A DNA stretch of 64,000 bases from Dyadobacter sandarakinus (GCF_016894445.1 NZ_CP056775.1:5575001-5639000); one strand, 5' to 3'. Positions 53,988 through 63,547 are shown, counted from the first letter of the stretch. Numbers and translations: made by a program. Notes: generated by a model not told the origin, from the letters alone.

Positions 53988-54109
53988 AGCAGTTCTACTG
54001 TCTGTGCGGAGCCGAGGCTCTTCCTGGTTAGGGTTATTACTTCAATTTAACTAACAAAAATGGAAAAGGATTCCTTCCCCACGGAGCAATTTGATGATGA
54101 TATTCCGGC

Positions 54110-55399
54110 TTAACGATGCATCAGTTCTTCAATTTCCTCCGCTTCGATCGGTATATTCGCCATCAGGTCAATATTGCCGTCAGCGGTGATCAGAATGTCA
54201 TTTTCCAGACGGATACCCAGTTTTTCTTCCCGGATATAAATACCCGGCTCGCAGGTAAATACCATACCCGCCTCAAAGCGGCGGTACTTGTTACCAACAT
54301 CGTGAATGTCGAGGCCCAGGAAATGCGAGGTACCGTGCGGAAAATACTTTTGGTAGGCAGGCCGTTCCGGGTCTTGTTTTTCAATATCTTCCCTGGTTAT
54401 CAGTTGAAGGCCGATCAGCTCATTTTCCATGATCCTGCCAACTTCCTGATGATATTCGTCCCAGAGATTGCCCGCCACCAGCATTCCTTTCGCTGCTTTA
54501 AAAACACGCAGTACCGCATCATATACTTCCCGCTGGCGCGGTGTGAATCGCCCGCTCACCGGAATGCTCCGGCTCAGGTCGGCCCCGTAATTGGCATATT
54601 CAGCTGCCACGTCAAGGAGCAGCACGTCGCCAGCCTCACAGGTACGGTCATTCTGGATATAATGCAGCACGCAAGCATTGGCACCCGATGCAATGATCGG
54701 CTGGTAGGCAAATCCCCTCGATCTATTGCGGACAAACTCGTGCAAAAGCTCGGCCTCCACCTCAAACTCCTGCACGCCCGGTTTTACAAACTTCAACAGA
54801 CGTTCAAAACCCTGACCTGTGATATCGCAGGCTTTTTGCAGCAGTGCAATTTCGGCTGGCTGCTTGATCGCCCGCAGTGCATGCATGAGCGGCGCGAGCC
54901 TAAGTAGCGTATGCAGCGGGTATTTGATTTTAAATTCTGTTAAAAAGCGGCTTTCACGGGTTTCAACAGGCGAATCTTTGCGGGTATGTTCATTCGTATT
55001 GAGGTAAACCTGCTCACTTTGAAAAACGATATTGCGGAAGACATTTTCGAACTGGTGCGTCCAGAAAATGCTCTGGATACCCGATACTTCCGTGGCCTGC
55101 GCTTTGGTGAGCTTTTCACCTTCCCATATCGCAATCAGATCATTGGTTTCACGTACAAACAGCACCTCACGCAACTTAGGGTCGGGATGCTGGGGGCAAA
55201 GTACGAGCATGGTTTCTTCCTGGTCTACGCCCGTCAGGTAAAAAAGATCGGGATTCTGCCTGAACCCCATACTGCCATCGGCACTGGTTGGCATGATGTC
55301 GTTTGCATGGAGGATAACCAGAGATCCGGGCTTCAGAAGCGCGACAAGGCGGGCGCGGTTTTCAATAAAAAGTGCCTTGTCAATGGGAGCGTACCGCAT
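54110..55399 (-). CDS. Aminopeptidase P family (Xaa-Pro) metallopeptidase
   Basis: 429 residues. It removes an N-terminal residue from peptides with proline in second place. The five metal ligands of the pita-bread fold are visible: Asp in LLLDVAAEY, Asp in YGADLSRSIPV, His in HGTSHFLGLDIHD, Glu in FTCEPGIY and Glu in IRLENDILIT. The N-terminal domain carries NPDLFYLTGVDQEE. It lies 122 bp upstream of eboA on the same strand; I infer no functional tie. Confidence 0.94.
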   Translation of the reverse strand: MRYAPIDKALFIENRARLVALLKPGSLVILHANDIMPTSADGSMGFRQNPDLFYLTGVDQEETMLVLCPQHPDPKLREVLFVRETNDLIAIWEGEKLTKAQATEVSGIQSIFWTHQFENVFRNIVFQSEQVYLNTNEHTRKDSPVETRESRFLTEFKIKYPLHTLLRLAPLMHALRAIKQPAEIALLQKACDITGQGFERLLKFVKPGVQEFEVEAELLHEFVRNRSRGFAYQPIIASGANACVLHYIQNDRTCEAGDVLLLDVAAEYANYGADLSRSIPVSGRFTPRQREVYDAVLRVFKAAKGMLVAGNLWDEYHQEVGRIMENELIGLQLITREDIEKQDPERPAYQKYFPHGTSHFLGLDIHDVGNKYRRFEAGMVFTCEPGIYIREEKLGIRLENDILITADGNIDLMANIPIEAEEIEELMHR

Positions 55400-55564
55400 A
55401 GCTATATAATTTGTAACTGCTAATTTATTTTGTAAAATTACGTTTATCTTATTTGAAAATTATGGGAAGCGGTGGACATAATGTCAACCGTCTTTGATAT
55501 TTTAGGAGCATTGTACATTCATCAAACCTTATTTTTTTAGGGCAAACCTAACCAAAAGCCATTC

Positions 55565-57091
55565 ATGAAAAGACTTTTCCTGCTCGCGCTGCTGCTATCG
55601 CCTGCTTTCACATTCGGCAGTACCAAATACTGGATTTATCTCAAAAGCAAGGACCTGAATGCCGCCCCGGCCGTATCCAGGCTCACTTTGGAGAACAGGG
55701 AAAAACTGGGCCTGGCGCAGCAGGAAGATACCGACCTGCCCGTGAATCCGGCGTTTGAGGCAGTATTAAAAGGGCAGTCGGTGAAAATACTCAACCGCTC
55801 CAGGTGGCTGAATGCGGTATCGGCAACCCTGACGGGCGAGCAGGTGGAGCGCGTGAAGCAGCTCGACTTTGTAAGCGACATTGTTCCCATTGATCCTGGA
55901 TTTTACATTGCCCGTACCCAGCCCGTTGAAAAGGCGCAGATGGCGCCCGTGATGTCCCAGGTACAGGCTGACGCATTTCTGAAAGAAGGTATTACAGCTA
56001 AAAATGTAATTATCGGCGTCATTGATGCAGGTTTTTATGGTGCTGACTCTTCTCTTTCGCTTTCACAGGTTTTTAAAAACAACCGCATACTCGGCATCCG
56101 TGACTACGTAAAGCGCGGCCGGCCGGGAGACCTGCTTTTCAGTACGGCAGAATCTTTCTCAGATATGCATGGTACCGAGGTACTTGCGGCCATTTCAGGT
56201 ATTGATTTTCAGGATCAGATCCAGTACGGGATGGCTACAAATGCGAGTTTTTATCTTGCCCGTACAGATTATTCGCTGCGTGAGTACCGGGGAGAAGAAG
56301 ACAATTGGATTGCGGCAATGGAGTGGATGGACAGTCTGGGTGTACGCCTGATTAATACTTCGCTGGGCTACGCCAAAGGCTTTTCGGACCCGAAAGAGAA
56401 TTACACGCCCTCTCAAATGGACGGAAAAACAAGCGCAATAACCCGCGCCGCACAGATTGCTTCGGACAAAAAGGGCATTATGCTGATTGTTTCTGCTGGC
56501 AATGAAGGAGATGACAAGAGCTGGGGGATCGTGTCAGCACCTGCCGATGCGAGAGGCGTGCTCTCGGTAGGGGCCACCAACGGAAAACTTTGGAACCGTA
56601 TTGGTTACAGCAGCGTGGGACCCGAATTTTTGAACTATGTCAAGCCCAATGTTTCCTGCTATTCGCTGTACGGTACATCCCTGTCGGCTCCTGTCATCAC
56701 GGGCTTTGCGGCTTGTTTGCTGCAAGCTAATCCTTCTCTTACCAACAAGGAACTCCTCAGCCTGATCGAAAAATCTTCCCATTTATACCCTTATGGAAAC
56801 AATTTCGTAGGATACGGTGTGCCGCAGGCTTCCCGTGCGCTGGCGCTGGCAAAAGCTCCCTACCTGCCCGAAAATGGCAAGCTGATCCGGTCGGCAGGCC
56901 GGGCATGCGAGGTGGAAGTAGGTAGCAGCGAACCTATGGTGGCGATTTACCGTAAAAAGAACCAGAAGGACGTGATGTCACAGCAGGTAGCCAAGGTACA
57001 AAACGGCAAAATCTCGCTGAAAAGGCAAAATGGCGAAAAGTTTACAACCATCGACCTGCGCGACTCGGTGATCGAGGTAGCGTGGGATTAA
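55565..57091 (+). CDS. Subtilisin-like (S8) serine protease
   Basis: 508 residues. A signal peptide (cut near TFG) and an I9-like pro-region (about 20-120) precede the catalytic domain. The triad is Asp154 (GVIDAGFYG), His202 (DMHGTEV) and Ser372 (YGTSLSAPV), with the oxyanion Asn313 (SAGNEGD). A short C-terminal beta segment ends VIEVAWD, without a recognisable T9SS tail, so the export route beyond the periplasm is unclear. The stop overlaps the antiporter stop on the other strand by 4 bp. Confidence 0.93.
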   Translation: MKRLFLLALLLSPAFTFGSTKYWIYLKSKDLNAAPAVSRLTLENREKLGLAQQEDTDLPVNPAFEAVLKGQSVKILNRSRWLNAVSATLTGEQVERVKQLDFVSDIVPIDPGFYIARTQPVEKAQMAPVMSQVQADAFLKEGITAKNVIIGVIDAGFYGADSSLSLSQVFKNNRILGIRDYVKRGRPGDLLFSTAESFSDMHGTEVLAAISGIDFQDQIQYGMATNASFYLARTDYSLREYRGEEDNWIAAMEWMDSLGVRLINTSLGYAKGFSDPKENYTPSQMDGKTSAITRAAQIASDKKGIMLIVSAGNEGDDKSWGIVSAPADARGVLSVGATNGKLWNRIGYSSVGPEFLNYVKPNVSCYSLYGTSLSAPVITGFAACLLQANPSLTNKELLSLIEKSSHLYPYGNNFVGYGVPQASRALALAKAPYLPENGKLIRSAGRACEVEVGSSEPMVAIYRKKNQKDVMSQQVAKVQNGKISLKRQNGEKFTTIDLRDSVIEVAWD

Positions 57092-58686
57092 GGTGAATCA
57101 CGGAGCCTGGCTTCTTCCAGGTCAAGTTCACGCTCTTTGGAGCGGATCAGCTCGTCGGGAAAGTCCTTTTCCCGCCGGAGTTTCTGAAGTTCAATGCGTT
57201 TAACATTTACAATTTCCAGCAGCATTTTCCGGTAAGTTCTCACGTGTTCCAGTGCGGGCATGTCGGGATCATTGTCACGGAGCCTAGCTTCGGCAGTATT
57301 GACAATGCGTTCATACCGCTCCTTCAATGAGGTAAACGGCCGGAAGTTGATGATCTCGCCGTCGTAGGCAGAGGTCATATAGTCCAGGCTCACGGTAGCC
57401 AGCTGAAGATTGATCTGCGTATTCTGCTCCTTCACATTATCTTCATCATCCTCTACTTTCAGCCACCGTATGATCAGCGGCAGACTGAGCCCTTGCGCTA
57501 CCAGGGTAATCAGGATCACCACAAAAGTGATAAACAGGATCAGGTCGCGCGCAGGAAAGGCATGCTGGCCCAGGGTGAGCGGAATAGCCAGCGCCGACGC
57601 CAGCGAGACTACGCCCCGCATACCGCTCCACGCCACGATGAATACGGCTCTCCAGCTGGGAGCAGGTTCTTTTTCCTTTACCTTCCGGGAAAGCATACGG
57701 GGAAGGTAGGTTCCGGGAAAAACCCAGATAATACGGATGATAATGGAAACAATGCTGATGACCACACCGTAGCCGATAGACTCGGCGATAGAGTAGTTTC
57801 CCAGTCCATTCGTAACTTCCTGCAGTTGCAACCCGATGAGAATAAATACGATACCATTGAGCAGGTAGGTGACCGTATCCCACACGTAGGTAGTTTGCAT
57901 GCGGGAGTTGTAGGTAAATATTTCGTGGGAACGGAAGCTGAGGAACAAGCCGCCGCTTACCACCGCCAGTACTCCCGAGTAATGGAAGTGCTCGGCCGAA
58001 ATGTACATCAGGTATGGCGCAATGAACGTCAGTGCGGTGTCAATGCTGGGGGTAGTCGGAAAAAAACGGTGTACCACGTACATGATATGTGCAATCACGA
58101 GGCCGATCAGGATTCCCATTAGCGACACCACCAGGAAGTCTTTGCCGGCCTGCCAGAAAATGAAGTGTCCGGTAGGTACGGTTGCCAGTGCTACGCGAAA
58201 GACGATCAGGGAGGAAGCGTCATTCAGCAGACTTTCACCTTCCAGGATCGTGACCACGCGCTTAGGGACTTTAAGGCCGTGCAGTACCGAGGTGGCTGCC
58301 ACGGCATCCGGTGGCGAAATGATTCCTCCCAGCAGGAAGCCCAGTGCCAATGTGAAGCCGGGAATGATCATGTATGACACAAATGCAACCGTACTGGCTG
58401 TAAACACCACCAGCCCGACGGCAAGCAGGATAATGGAGCGGCGTGCTCTCCAGAAATCTGTCCACGAAGTATTCCAGGCTGCTCCGTACAGCAGTGGCGG
58501 CAGGAAAATGAGGAAAACCCAGTCGGGTTCGAGCTGCATATGCGGCGCGCCGGGTATAAAGCTGATGACCAGCCCCGCGATGACGAGGAAGATCGGGTAG
58601 GAGATGCGAAGCTTCTCGCTGAGCATGGTCAGCATGGAAACAACAAACAAAAGAGAGATAATCAGGAGCAGGTTGTCGTGGATCAT
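57088..58686 (-). CDS. Na+/H+ antiporter, CPA1 (NhaP) type
   Basis: 532 residues. Twelve or so spans occupy residues 1-400 and include the ion-exchange motif GESLLNDASSLIVFR and SPPDAVAATSVL (Asp-containing helix). The C-terminal 120 residues form a charged cytoplasmic tail, about 440-532, with EARL repeats, probably regulatory. It keeps pH and sodium balance. The ATG at 58686 is used; a GTG three codons upstream is in frame. Confidence 0.93.
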   Translation of the reverse strand: MIHDNLLLIISLLFVVSMLTMLSEKLRISYPIFLVIAGLVISFIPGAPHMQLEPDWVFLIFLPPLLYGAAWNTSWTDFWRARRSIILLAVGLVVFTASTVAFVSYMIIPGFTLALGFLLGGIISPPDAVAATSVLHGLKVPKRVVTILEGESLLNDASSLIVFRVALATVPTGHFIFWQAGKDFLVVSLMGILIGLVIAHIMYVVHRFFPTTPSIDTALTFIAPYLMYISAEHFHYSGVLAVVSGGLFLSFRSHEIFTYNSRMQTTYVWDTVTYLLNGIVFILIGLQLQEVTNGLGNYSIAESIGYGVVISIVSIIIRIIWVFPGTYLPRMLSRKVKEKEPAPSWRAVFIVAWSGMRGVVSLASALAIPLTLGQHAFPARDLILFITFVVILITLVAQGLSLPLIIRWLKVEDDEDNVKEQNTQINLQLATVSLDYMTSAYDGEIINFRPFTSLKERYERIVNTAEARLRDNDPDMPALEHVRTYRKMLLEIVNVKRIELQKLRREKDFPDELIRSKERELDLEEARLRDSP

Positions 58687-58907
58687 GGAAGGCACTGTTC
58701 TTGGCCGGAAACGGGATATAAATGTACATCATTCAAAAAAAAGCCGGCATAAACTTTTGCGTGTTAACGAGCACGCAGAACTAATTTTTGGCTTATCTTA
58801 GCAGAAAAATCGGAGGATTTGCTATCTTTATTGCACTTTGTGCCCGATCCGGGGTTTATATATTCATCATCATTAGTTGGTTAATCTTCACCTAATCCTT
58901 AATCAAA

Positions 58908-60197
58908 ATGAGTACTTCTCGAAGAGACGTTTTAAAATTGGCTGGGGTCGCACTTGCCGGCAGCACATTGCCTACTGTGGCTATCCTCAATCCAAACCGT
59001 GCCTTTGCAGGCGTGAACGCTGAAACGCTCAAAGTAGGTTTGATCGGCTGCGGCGGACGTGGTTCCGGTGCTGCCAACCAGGCTCTTAAAGCTGATCCTA
59101 ACGTAGTTCTGTGGGCTATGGGGGACATTTTTAAGGACAAAATGGATTCTTCTCTCGAAAACCTGACCAAAGTTCACGGTAAAAAGGTTACAGTGGATGA
59201 AGGCCGCAAGTTTATAGGATTTGACGCTTACAAAAAAGTGCTTGACTCCGGAGTGGATGTGGTTTTGCTTGCAACTCCTCCTCATTTCCGTCCCGAGCAC
59301 CTTACTGCTGCCATCAATGCAGGCAAGCACGTATTCTGCGAAAAGCCGGTTGCGGTAGACGCTCCGGGTGTTCGCAAGGTACTCGATGCTGCCAAGCTCG
59401 CCAAGCAAAAAAATCTTTCCCTGATGTCAGGCTTCTGCTGGCGTTACCATGAGCCGAAACGTGCGAGCTTCTCAAGAATCCTCGACGGTGCGGTAGGAGA
59501 TATTACGGCTATTTACAATACCTACGATACCGGTACACTCTGGTCGTTCCCGCGCGTGGCAGGATGGTCCGATGCCGAGTACGTGTTCCGTAACTGGACA
59601 TACTACACCTGGCTGGCAGGTGACCATATCGTGGAACAGGCTGTACACAGTATCGACATGATGTCGTGGGCGATGGGCGGCAAGCTGCCCGTGTCGGTGG
59701 TAGGTACAGGCGGTCGCCAGGTACGTACCGATTCGCTTTTCGGTAATATCTTTGACCACTTCGCAGTTGTTTATGACTACGACAATGGTGTGAAAGGTTT
59801 CCATCATTCAAGACAGCAGGCTAACTGTGAAAACAGCTACCTGGTACAAACACTGGGTACCAAGGGAAGCGCCATGGTAAACTGTGCGCGTAACGTTCAC
59901 GAAATTACCGGAGCCAACCCTTGGAAATACGAAGGTCCGTCCAATGATATGTACCAGACTGAGCATAACGAGCTTTTTGCTTCTATCCGCAGCGGCAAGC
60001 TGATTAACGATGGTGAGTTTATGGCGCACAGCACGCTGATCGCCATCATGGGCAGAATGGCCGCCTATACAGGTAAACGCATTACCTGGGAAGATGCCAT
60101 GAATTCTTCAGAGAGACTCGGACCGGATTCTTACAGCTTTGACATGAAGCCGCCGGTAGTAGAAGTAGCCAAACCTGGTATTACTGCTTTCTCCTGA
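58908..60197 (+). CDS. Tat-exported Gfo/Idh/MocA family oxidoreductase
   Basis: 429 residues. Tat signal with SRRDVLKLAGVALAG, then NAD(P) motif LIGCGGRGSG and the family catalytic EKP (HVFCEKPVAV). The second domain has HSIDMMSWAMGG, with the His typical of glucose-fructose-oxidoreductase enzymes. Exported members act on sugars in the periplasm with a bound cofactor, producing 3-keto sugars. It is 4 bp from the TIM-barrel gene, so the two are an operon. Confidence 0.92.
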   Translation: MSTSRRDVLKLAGVALAGSTLPTVAILNPNRAFAGVNAETLKVGLIGCGGRGSGAANQALKADPNVVLWAMGDIFKDKMDSSLENLTKVHGKKVTVDEGRKFIGFDAYKKVLDSGVDVVLLATPPHFRPEHLTAAINAGKHVFCEKPVAVDAPGVRKVLDAAKLAKQKNLSLMSGFCWRYHEPKRASFSRILDGAVGDITAIYNTYDTGTLWSFPRVAGWSDAEYVFRNWTYYTWLAGDHIVEQAVHSIDMMSWAMGGKLPVSVVGTGGRQVRTDSLFGNIFDHFAVVYDYDNGVKGFHHSRQQANCENSYLVQTLGTKGSAMVNCARNVHEITGANPWKYEGPSNDMYQTEHNELFASIRSGKLINDGEFMAHSTLIAIMGRMAAYTGKRITWEDAMNSSERLGPDSYSFDMKPPVVEVAKPGITAFS

Positions 60198-60201
60198 TCT
60201 T

Positions 60202-61104
60202 ATGCTTAGAAGAGACTTTTTGAAAAACACTGCCGTGGCGACCTCCGCCATGGCAGTGGCTTCTTCGTTCGTGCCCGACCTGCACGCCGCACCTGCCCCT
60301 GCCGCTATGGTTAAGAAAAGCCTGAAATGGGGAATGGTGAAGGAAGATTTGTCGATCATGGACAAATTCAAGCTCCTGAAAGACCTGGGCTATGACGGCG
60401 TGGAGCTCGATTGCCCGGATGTACTGGATATGAAGGAAGTACTGGCTGCACGTGATAAAACGGGCCTCGAACTGCCGGGTACCGTCAACTCCATGCACTG
60501 GAAGCTTCCACTCTCCGATCCTGATCCCAAAAAGCGGGAAGAATGTGTAAAGTCCATTGAAAAAGCATTGCGCGACACCAAACAGTATGGCGGTACCACG
60601 GTGCTGGTTGTGCCGGGTGTGGTAAATGCCAATGTGACGTATGCCGAAGCTTATGAGCGCTCGCAGAAGGAGATCCGGAAACTGCTTCCGGTAGCCGAAC
60701 AAACAGGCGTAAAAATTGCTTTTGAGAATGTCTGGAACCAGTTTCTCCTGAGCCCGCTGGAAGCTGCGCGTTTTGTGGATGATTTCAAACACCCCATGGT
60801 GGGCTGGTATTTCGATGTAGGCAATGTGCTTCGTTACAGCTGGCCGGTATCCTGGATTCAGGCGCTGGACAAACGTATATTGAAGCTCGACCTGAAAGAG
60901 TTCAGCTTTAAAAAACAAAATGAGCAGGGACTCTGGAAAGGCTTTGATGTGGAGTTTATGGAAGGCGACTGCAATTGGTCGGAAGTAAACAAGGCATTGC
61001 AGAAGATCGGCTACTCGGGCTGGGCCTCGGCCGAAGTTCCCGGAGGCGATCGCAAGCGCCTGCTTACGATCCGTGAGAAAATGGACGAAGTGTTTAAAGC
61101 GTAA
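60202..61104 (+). CDS. Tat-exported TIM-barrel sugar isomerase/epimerase family protein
   Basis: 300 residues. N-terminal LRRDFLKNTAVATSAMAVAS is a Tat signal. The barrel (about 40-300) has DLGYDGVELDCPDV, VVPGVVNANVTY, FENVWNQFLLSP and GWYFDVGNVLRYS, with Glu/Asp/His metal residues of the xylose-isomerase-like class. Partner of the upstream oxidoreductase, probably acting on the same sugar. Exact reaction unknown. Confidence 0.9.
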   Translation: MLRRDFLKNTAVATSAMAVASSFVPDLHAAPAPAAMVKKSLKWGMVKEDLSIMDKFKLLKDLGYDGVELDCPDVLDMKEVLAARDKTGLELPGTVNSMHWKLPLSDPDPKKREECVKSIEKALRDTKQYGGTTVLVVPGVVNANVTYAEAYERSQKEIRKLLPVAEQTGVKIAFENVWNQFLLSPLEAARFVDDFKHPMVGWYFDVGNVLRYSWPVSWIQALDKRILKLDLKEFSFKKQNEQGLWKGFDVEFMEGDCNWSEVNKALQKIGYSGWASAEVPGGDRKRLLTIREKMDEVFKA

Positions 61105-61124
61105 TACAGCTGTTACATATTGTA

Positions 61125-61155
61125 GAAAGCCCGGCATTTGCCGGGCTTTCTTTGT
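61125..61155 (+). terminator. Terminator after the sugar oxidoreductase pair
   Basis: GAAAGCCCGGC (61125-61135) and GCCGGGCTTTC (61140-61150) form a perfect 11-bp stem with loop ATTT, followed by TTTGTTT. Confidence 0.85.
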
Positions 61156-61236
61156 TTACATACGACTGAAATGCACCGCTGAAAGATCCGGGTAAATTGT
61201 GCATCTTGCATTTGTCAACTATACCACACCGTAACA

Positions 61237-61821
61237 ATGCAACACTGCGAATTTGTAAGTGCCTTTTCGGGCATGATCCCTGCCGATGCGGCCATACCGG
61301 CCGGTTTCCTGCAAGCTTTGAAAATGGTTCGTGTGCCCAAGGGCAGGCTGCTGCTCGCAGATGGTGAAATATGCGATAAGCTCTGGTTTGTGCAGGTGGG
61401 CCTGGTACGTGGGTTCCACCTGCGTGAAAACGAGGATGGAAACTTCGGCGAAGTAACAGAATGGTTTGCAGCAGAACGTGAATTCTTCCACTCGGCAGCC
61501 AGCTTTCTGATGCAGGTACCTGCCTCGGAAAGTATCGAAGCGCTGGAAGATTGCACACTTAATTACATCCGGCGCGAGGATCTTTACCAGCTGTACCGGC
61601 AGTATCCGGAGATTTGCTGCCTCGGCCGGACCATTGCCGAGCGGTCGTGGCTGATGCACAAAGAGCTGCTCCGCGACATGCGTTCGCTTTCGGCGGCACA
61701 AAAGCTGGAAGCCTTTCGTATACGGTCAGGCGAACTGCTCACGAGAGTACCTCAAAAGTACATCGCATCCTACCTGGGCATCTCCGAAAACTACGTCAGC
61801 AAGCTCAAAGCCAGGTACTAA
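61237..61821 (+). CDS. Crp/Fnr family transcriptional regulator
   Basis: 194 residues. Cyclic-nucleotide-binding fold (about 20-125: VPKGRLLLADGEICDKLWFVQVGLVRGF in parts), a dimerisation helix, and a C-terminal helix-turn-helix (RVPQKYIASYLGISENYVSKLKARY in parts). There is no Fe-S cysteine set, so it is not FNR-like in oxygen sensing. Its 3' end is duplicated just downstream (see 62678-62687). Confidence 0.9.
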   Translation: MQHCEFVSAFSGMIPADAAIPAGFLQALKMVRVPKGRLLLADGEICDKLWFVQVGLVRGFHLRENEDGNFGEVTEWFAAEREFFHSAASFLMQVPASESIEALEDCTLNYIRREDLYQLYRQYPEICCLGRTIAERSWLMHKELLRDMRSLSAAQKLEAFRIRSGELLTRVPQKYIASYLGISENYVSKLKARY

Positions 61822-61835
61822 TTTTCTTCCTTTTT

Positions 61836-61851
61836 ACAGGTCAAAAGCTGT
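61836..61851. promoter_or_regulatory. Inverted repeat in the leader of paralogue 1
   Basis: ACAGGT-CAAA-AGCTGT, imperfect by one position. It is conserved with the perfect form at 62713-62728 and lies about 60-75 bases before the start codon. It is a candidate operator, possibly for the adjacent Crp-type regulator; this is inference. Confidence 0.35.
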
Positions 61852-61910
61852 CATTTTCCAGAATTAGCATCATTATTCCTGTTTTCATTTGTATAAAAAA
61901 TACAAATAAT

Positions 61911-62663
61911 ATGAGAAACTTGATGAAAGTAGTTGGATGCAGCTTCTTCGCGCTGCTATGCGCCGCACAGACAATCCGCGGCCAGCCCGCCAAAGCATTG
62001 AAAGACAGCGTGCGCGGCAAACCTGTAAAGGCTTACATAGATCAGGAAGTGGAGCGGCACAGGTGGGAGATCAATGCGAATCTTGGTGTATTTCTGAAGA
62101 TTCTTTCTGCTGAGTCCGGCAACCATCCTTATCTGGTTAAAAGAAATGTAGGTACTGGTAAGAAAACACGTGCATGGCGATTTTTTGCAAGTCCGGTTTA
62201 TGAGCGAAGGAGGGATTTTCTGGCGCATGATACGATTTCAACCTTCGTCGTTCCGGGAAATACCAGAAAGTTTGCACCGGTAATTATGATTGGGCACGAG
62301 TGGCAGAGAGTGCGGGGACGTACTGCATTTTACATTGGAATTGATGGAGAAGTGCAGCTCCAATGGGGATCCAATACAACTGTTACAATATCCCAGGTTG
62401 ATAACCAGTCTGAACCAGTTGTGAGTGATCCCACTATTAACCGCTATTGGTCTCGATCCTTCGCATTGGTGCCGCTGGCAGGTTGGAAATTCTTTATCAA
62501 TCACCGGTTCGCTGTTTCTGTTGAAGCAAATCCTCAATTTATTTTTAATACAAACATGAACAGGGAATATTCACAGAACACTCTGATATGGGAAGATCGG
62601 GTCCGTTGGTTATACAGCATGACTGCTTCCCGCCACTTTCTGAATCTTAGTTACAATTTTTAA
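61911..62663 (+). CDS. Secreted outer-membrane-type protein, tandem paralogue 1
   Basis: 250 residues. A signal peptide (MRNLMKVVGCSFFALLCAAQ, cut near IRG-Q) precedes an 11-residue DSVRGKPVKAY motif and a beta-rich body, ending SRHFLNLSYNF. Alternating strands and the aromatic C-terminal end suggest a small outer-membrane barrel. Of unknown function. The next gene is a paralogue with almost the same first 55 residues. The start is set by the ATG just after the conserved leader. Confidence 0.78.
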   Translation: MRNLMKVVGCSFFALLCAAQTIRGQPAKALKDSVRGKPVKAYIDQEVERHRWEINANLGVFLKILSAESGNHPYLVKRNVGTGKKTRAWRFFASPVYERRRDFLAHDTISTFVVPGNTRKFAPVIMIGHEWQRVRGRTAFYIGIDGEVQLQWGSNTTVTISQVDNQSEPVVSDPTINRYWSRSFALVPLAGWKFFINHRFAVSVEANPQFIFNTNMNREYSQNTLIWEDRVRWLYSMTASRHFLNLSYNF

Positions 62664-62677
62664 ACTCTACACCCAAT

Positions 62678-62786
62678 AAGCTCAAAGCGCGTTACTGATT
62701 TTCTTCCTTTTTACAGGTCAACACCTGTCATTTTCCAGAATTAGCATCATTATTCCTCTTTTTATTTGTACAAAAACACAAGTAAT
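62678..62786 (+). repeat. Second copy of the paralogue leader, including a piece of the crp 3' end
   Basis: Beginning AAGCTCAAAG, this 109-bp stretch repeats 61801-61910 with only a few differences, an offset of 877 bp. The first 21 bases correspond to the last codons of the Crp-family gene. So the duplicated unit began inside that gene. Confidence 0.8.
62713..62728. promoter_or_regulatory. Perfect inverted repeat in the leader of paralogue 2
   Basis: ACAGGT-CAAC-ACCTGT is a perfect 6-bp inverted repeat at the same place as in paralogue 1. A candidate operator. Confidence 0.4.
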
Positions 62787-63536
62787 ATGAGAAACATAAT
62801 GAAAGTAATTGCATGCAGCCTTCTTGCACTTCTTTGGGCCGCACAAACGATCCGCGGCCAGCCCGGCAAGACATTGAAAGACTCGGTGCGCGGCAAACCT
62901 GTGAAGGCCTACATGGATCAGGAAATAAAGCGGCACAAGTGGGAGATGGGTATTAATGCCGGAAGTCTGTTCCATCCGGGCAGCCCGGGCACTTACCAGT
63001 ATCCGTACCTGATTAAGCGAAACTTTAAACTTGAGAAAACGGGCATGGGCAAGGCCTTGCGATTCTCCTTAAGTCCCGCAGCTGCAACATCGAAGCAACT
63101 TTTTCCAGGTGATACAATGCCCGACGAAAAGTCAAGGGTTAACAATTACACGTATTCGCCCCGGTTTACGCTTGGGTTCGAATGGCAAAAATCCCTGGGA
63201 CGAACCATGATATTCGGAGGCGTTGACGCATCCGGAGTGCTGTTTTTCAGCAAGGAAACAATGCATGGTACGCATTCTCCCTGGGATGACAATGTAATTG
63301 GAAATACAGTAGTCAAATATCACCGGAACATGTTGTGGCTGGGTCCCTTCCTGGGGGCAAAGATCTATATCGATCATCGGATATCATTATCCGTCGAAAG
63401 TCACTTGAAATGCGGGTACGGAGTGGATGGCACAAGAGCCTGGTTTGATGGGATGTTTGTTTCAAGAGGTCTGATGACCTGGAAGCAGATAGAACCGATG
63501 CCTATTCACCTCATTAATTTAACCTATAATCTCTGA
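62787..63536 (+). CDS. Secreted outer-membrane-type protein, tandem paralogue 2
   Basis: 249 residues. The first 55 residues are close to paralogue 1 (MRNIMKVIACSLLALLWAAQ, then QTIRGQPGKTLKDSVRGKPV), but the body has diverged strongly while keeping strand positions such as RTMIFGGVDASG and ISLSVESH, and an aromatic end LINLTYNL. The ATG at 62787 follows the conserved leader. Confidence 0.78.
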   Translation: MRNIMKVIACSLLALLWAAQTIRGQPGKTLKDSVRGKPVKAYMDQEIKRHKWEMGINAGSLFHPGSPGTYQYPYLIKRNFKLEKTGMGKALRFSLSPAAATSKQLFPGDTMPDEKSRVNNYTYSPRFTLGFEWQKSLGRTMIFGGVDASGVLFFSKETMHGTHSPWDDNVIGNTVVKYHRNMLWLGPFLGAKIYIDHRISLSVESHLKCGYGVDGTRAWFDGMFVSRGLMTWKQIEPMPIHLINLTYNL

Positions 63537-63547
63537 TTCTTAGCATT

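Noticed and set aside
61614-61910. Long in-frame extension of paralogue 1 back into the Crp-family gene
   Set aside because: It overlaps the regulator in another frame; the conserved leader and signal peptide put the start at 61911.
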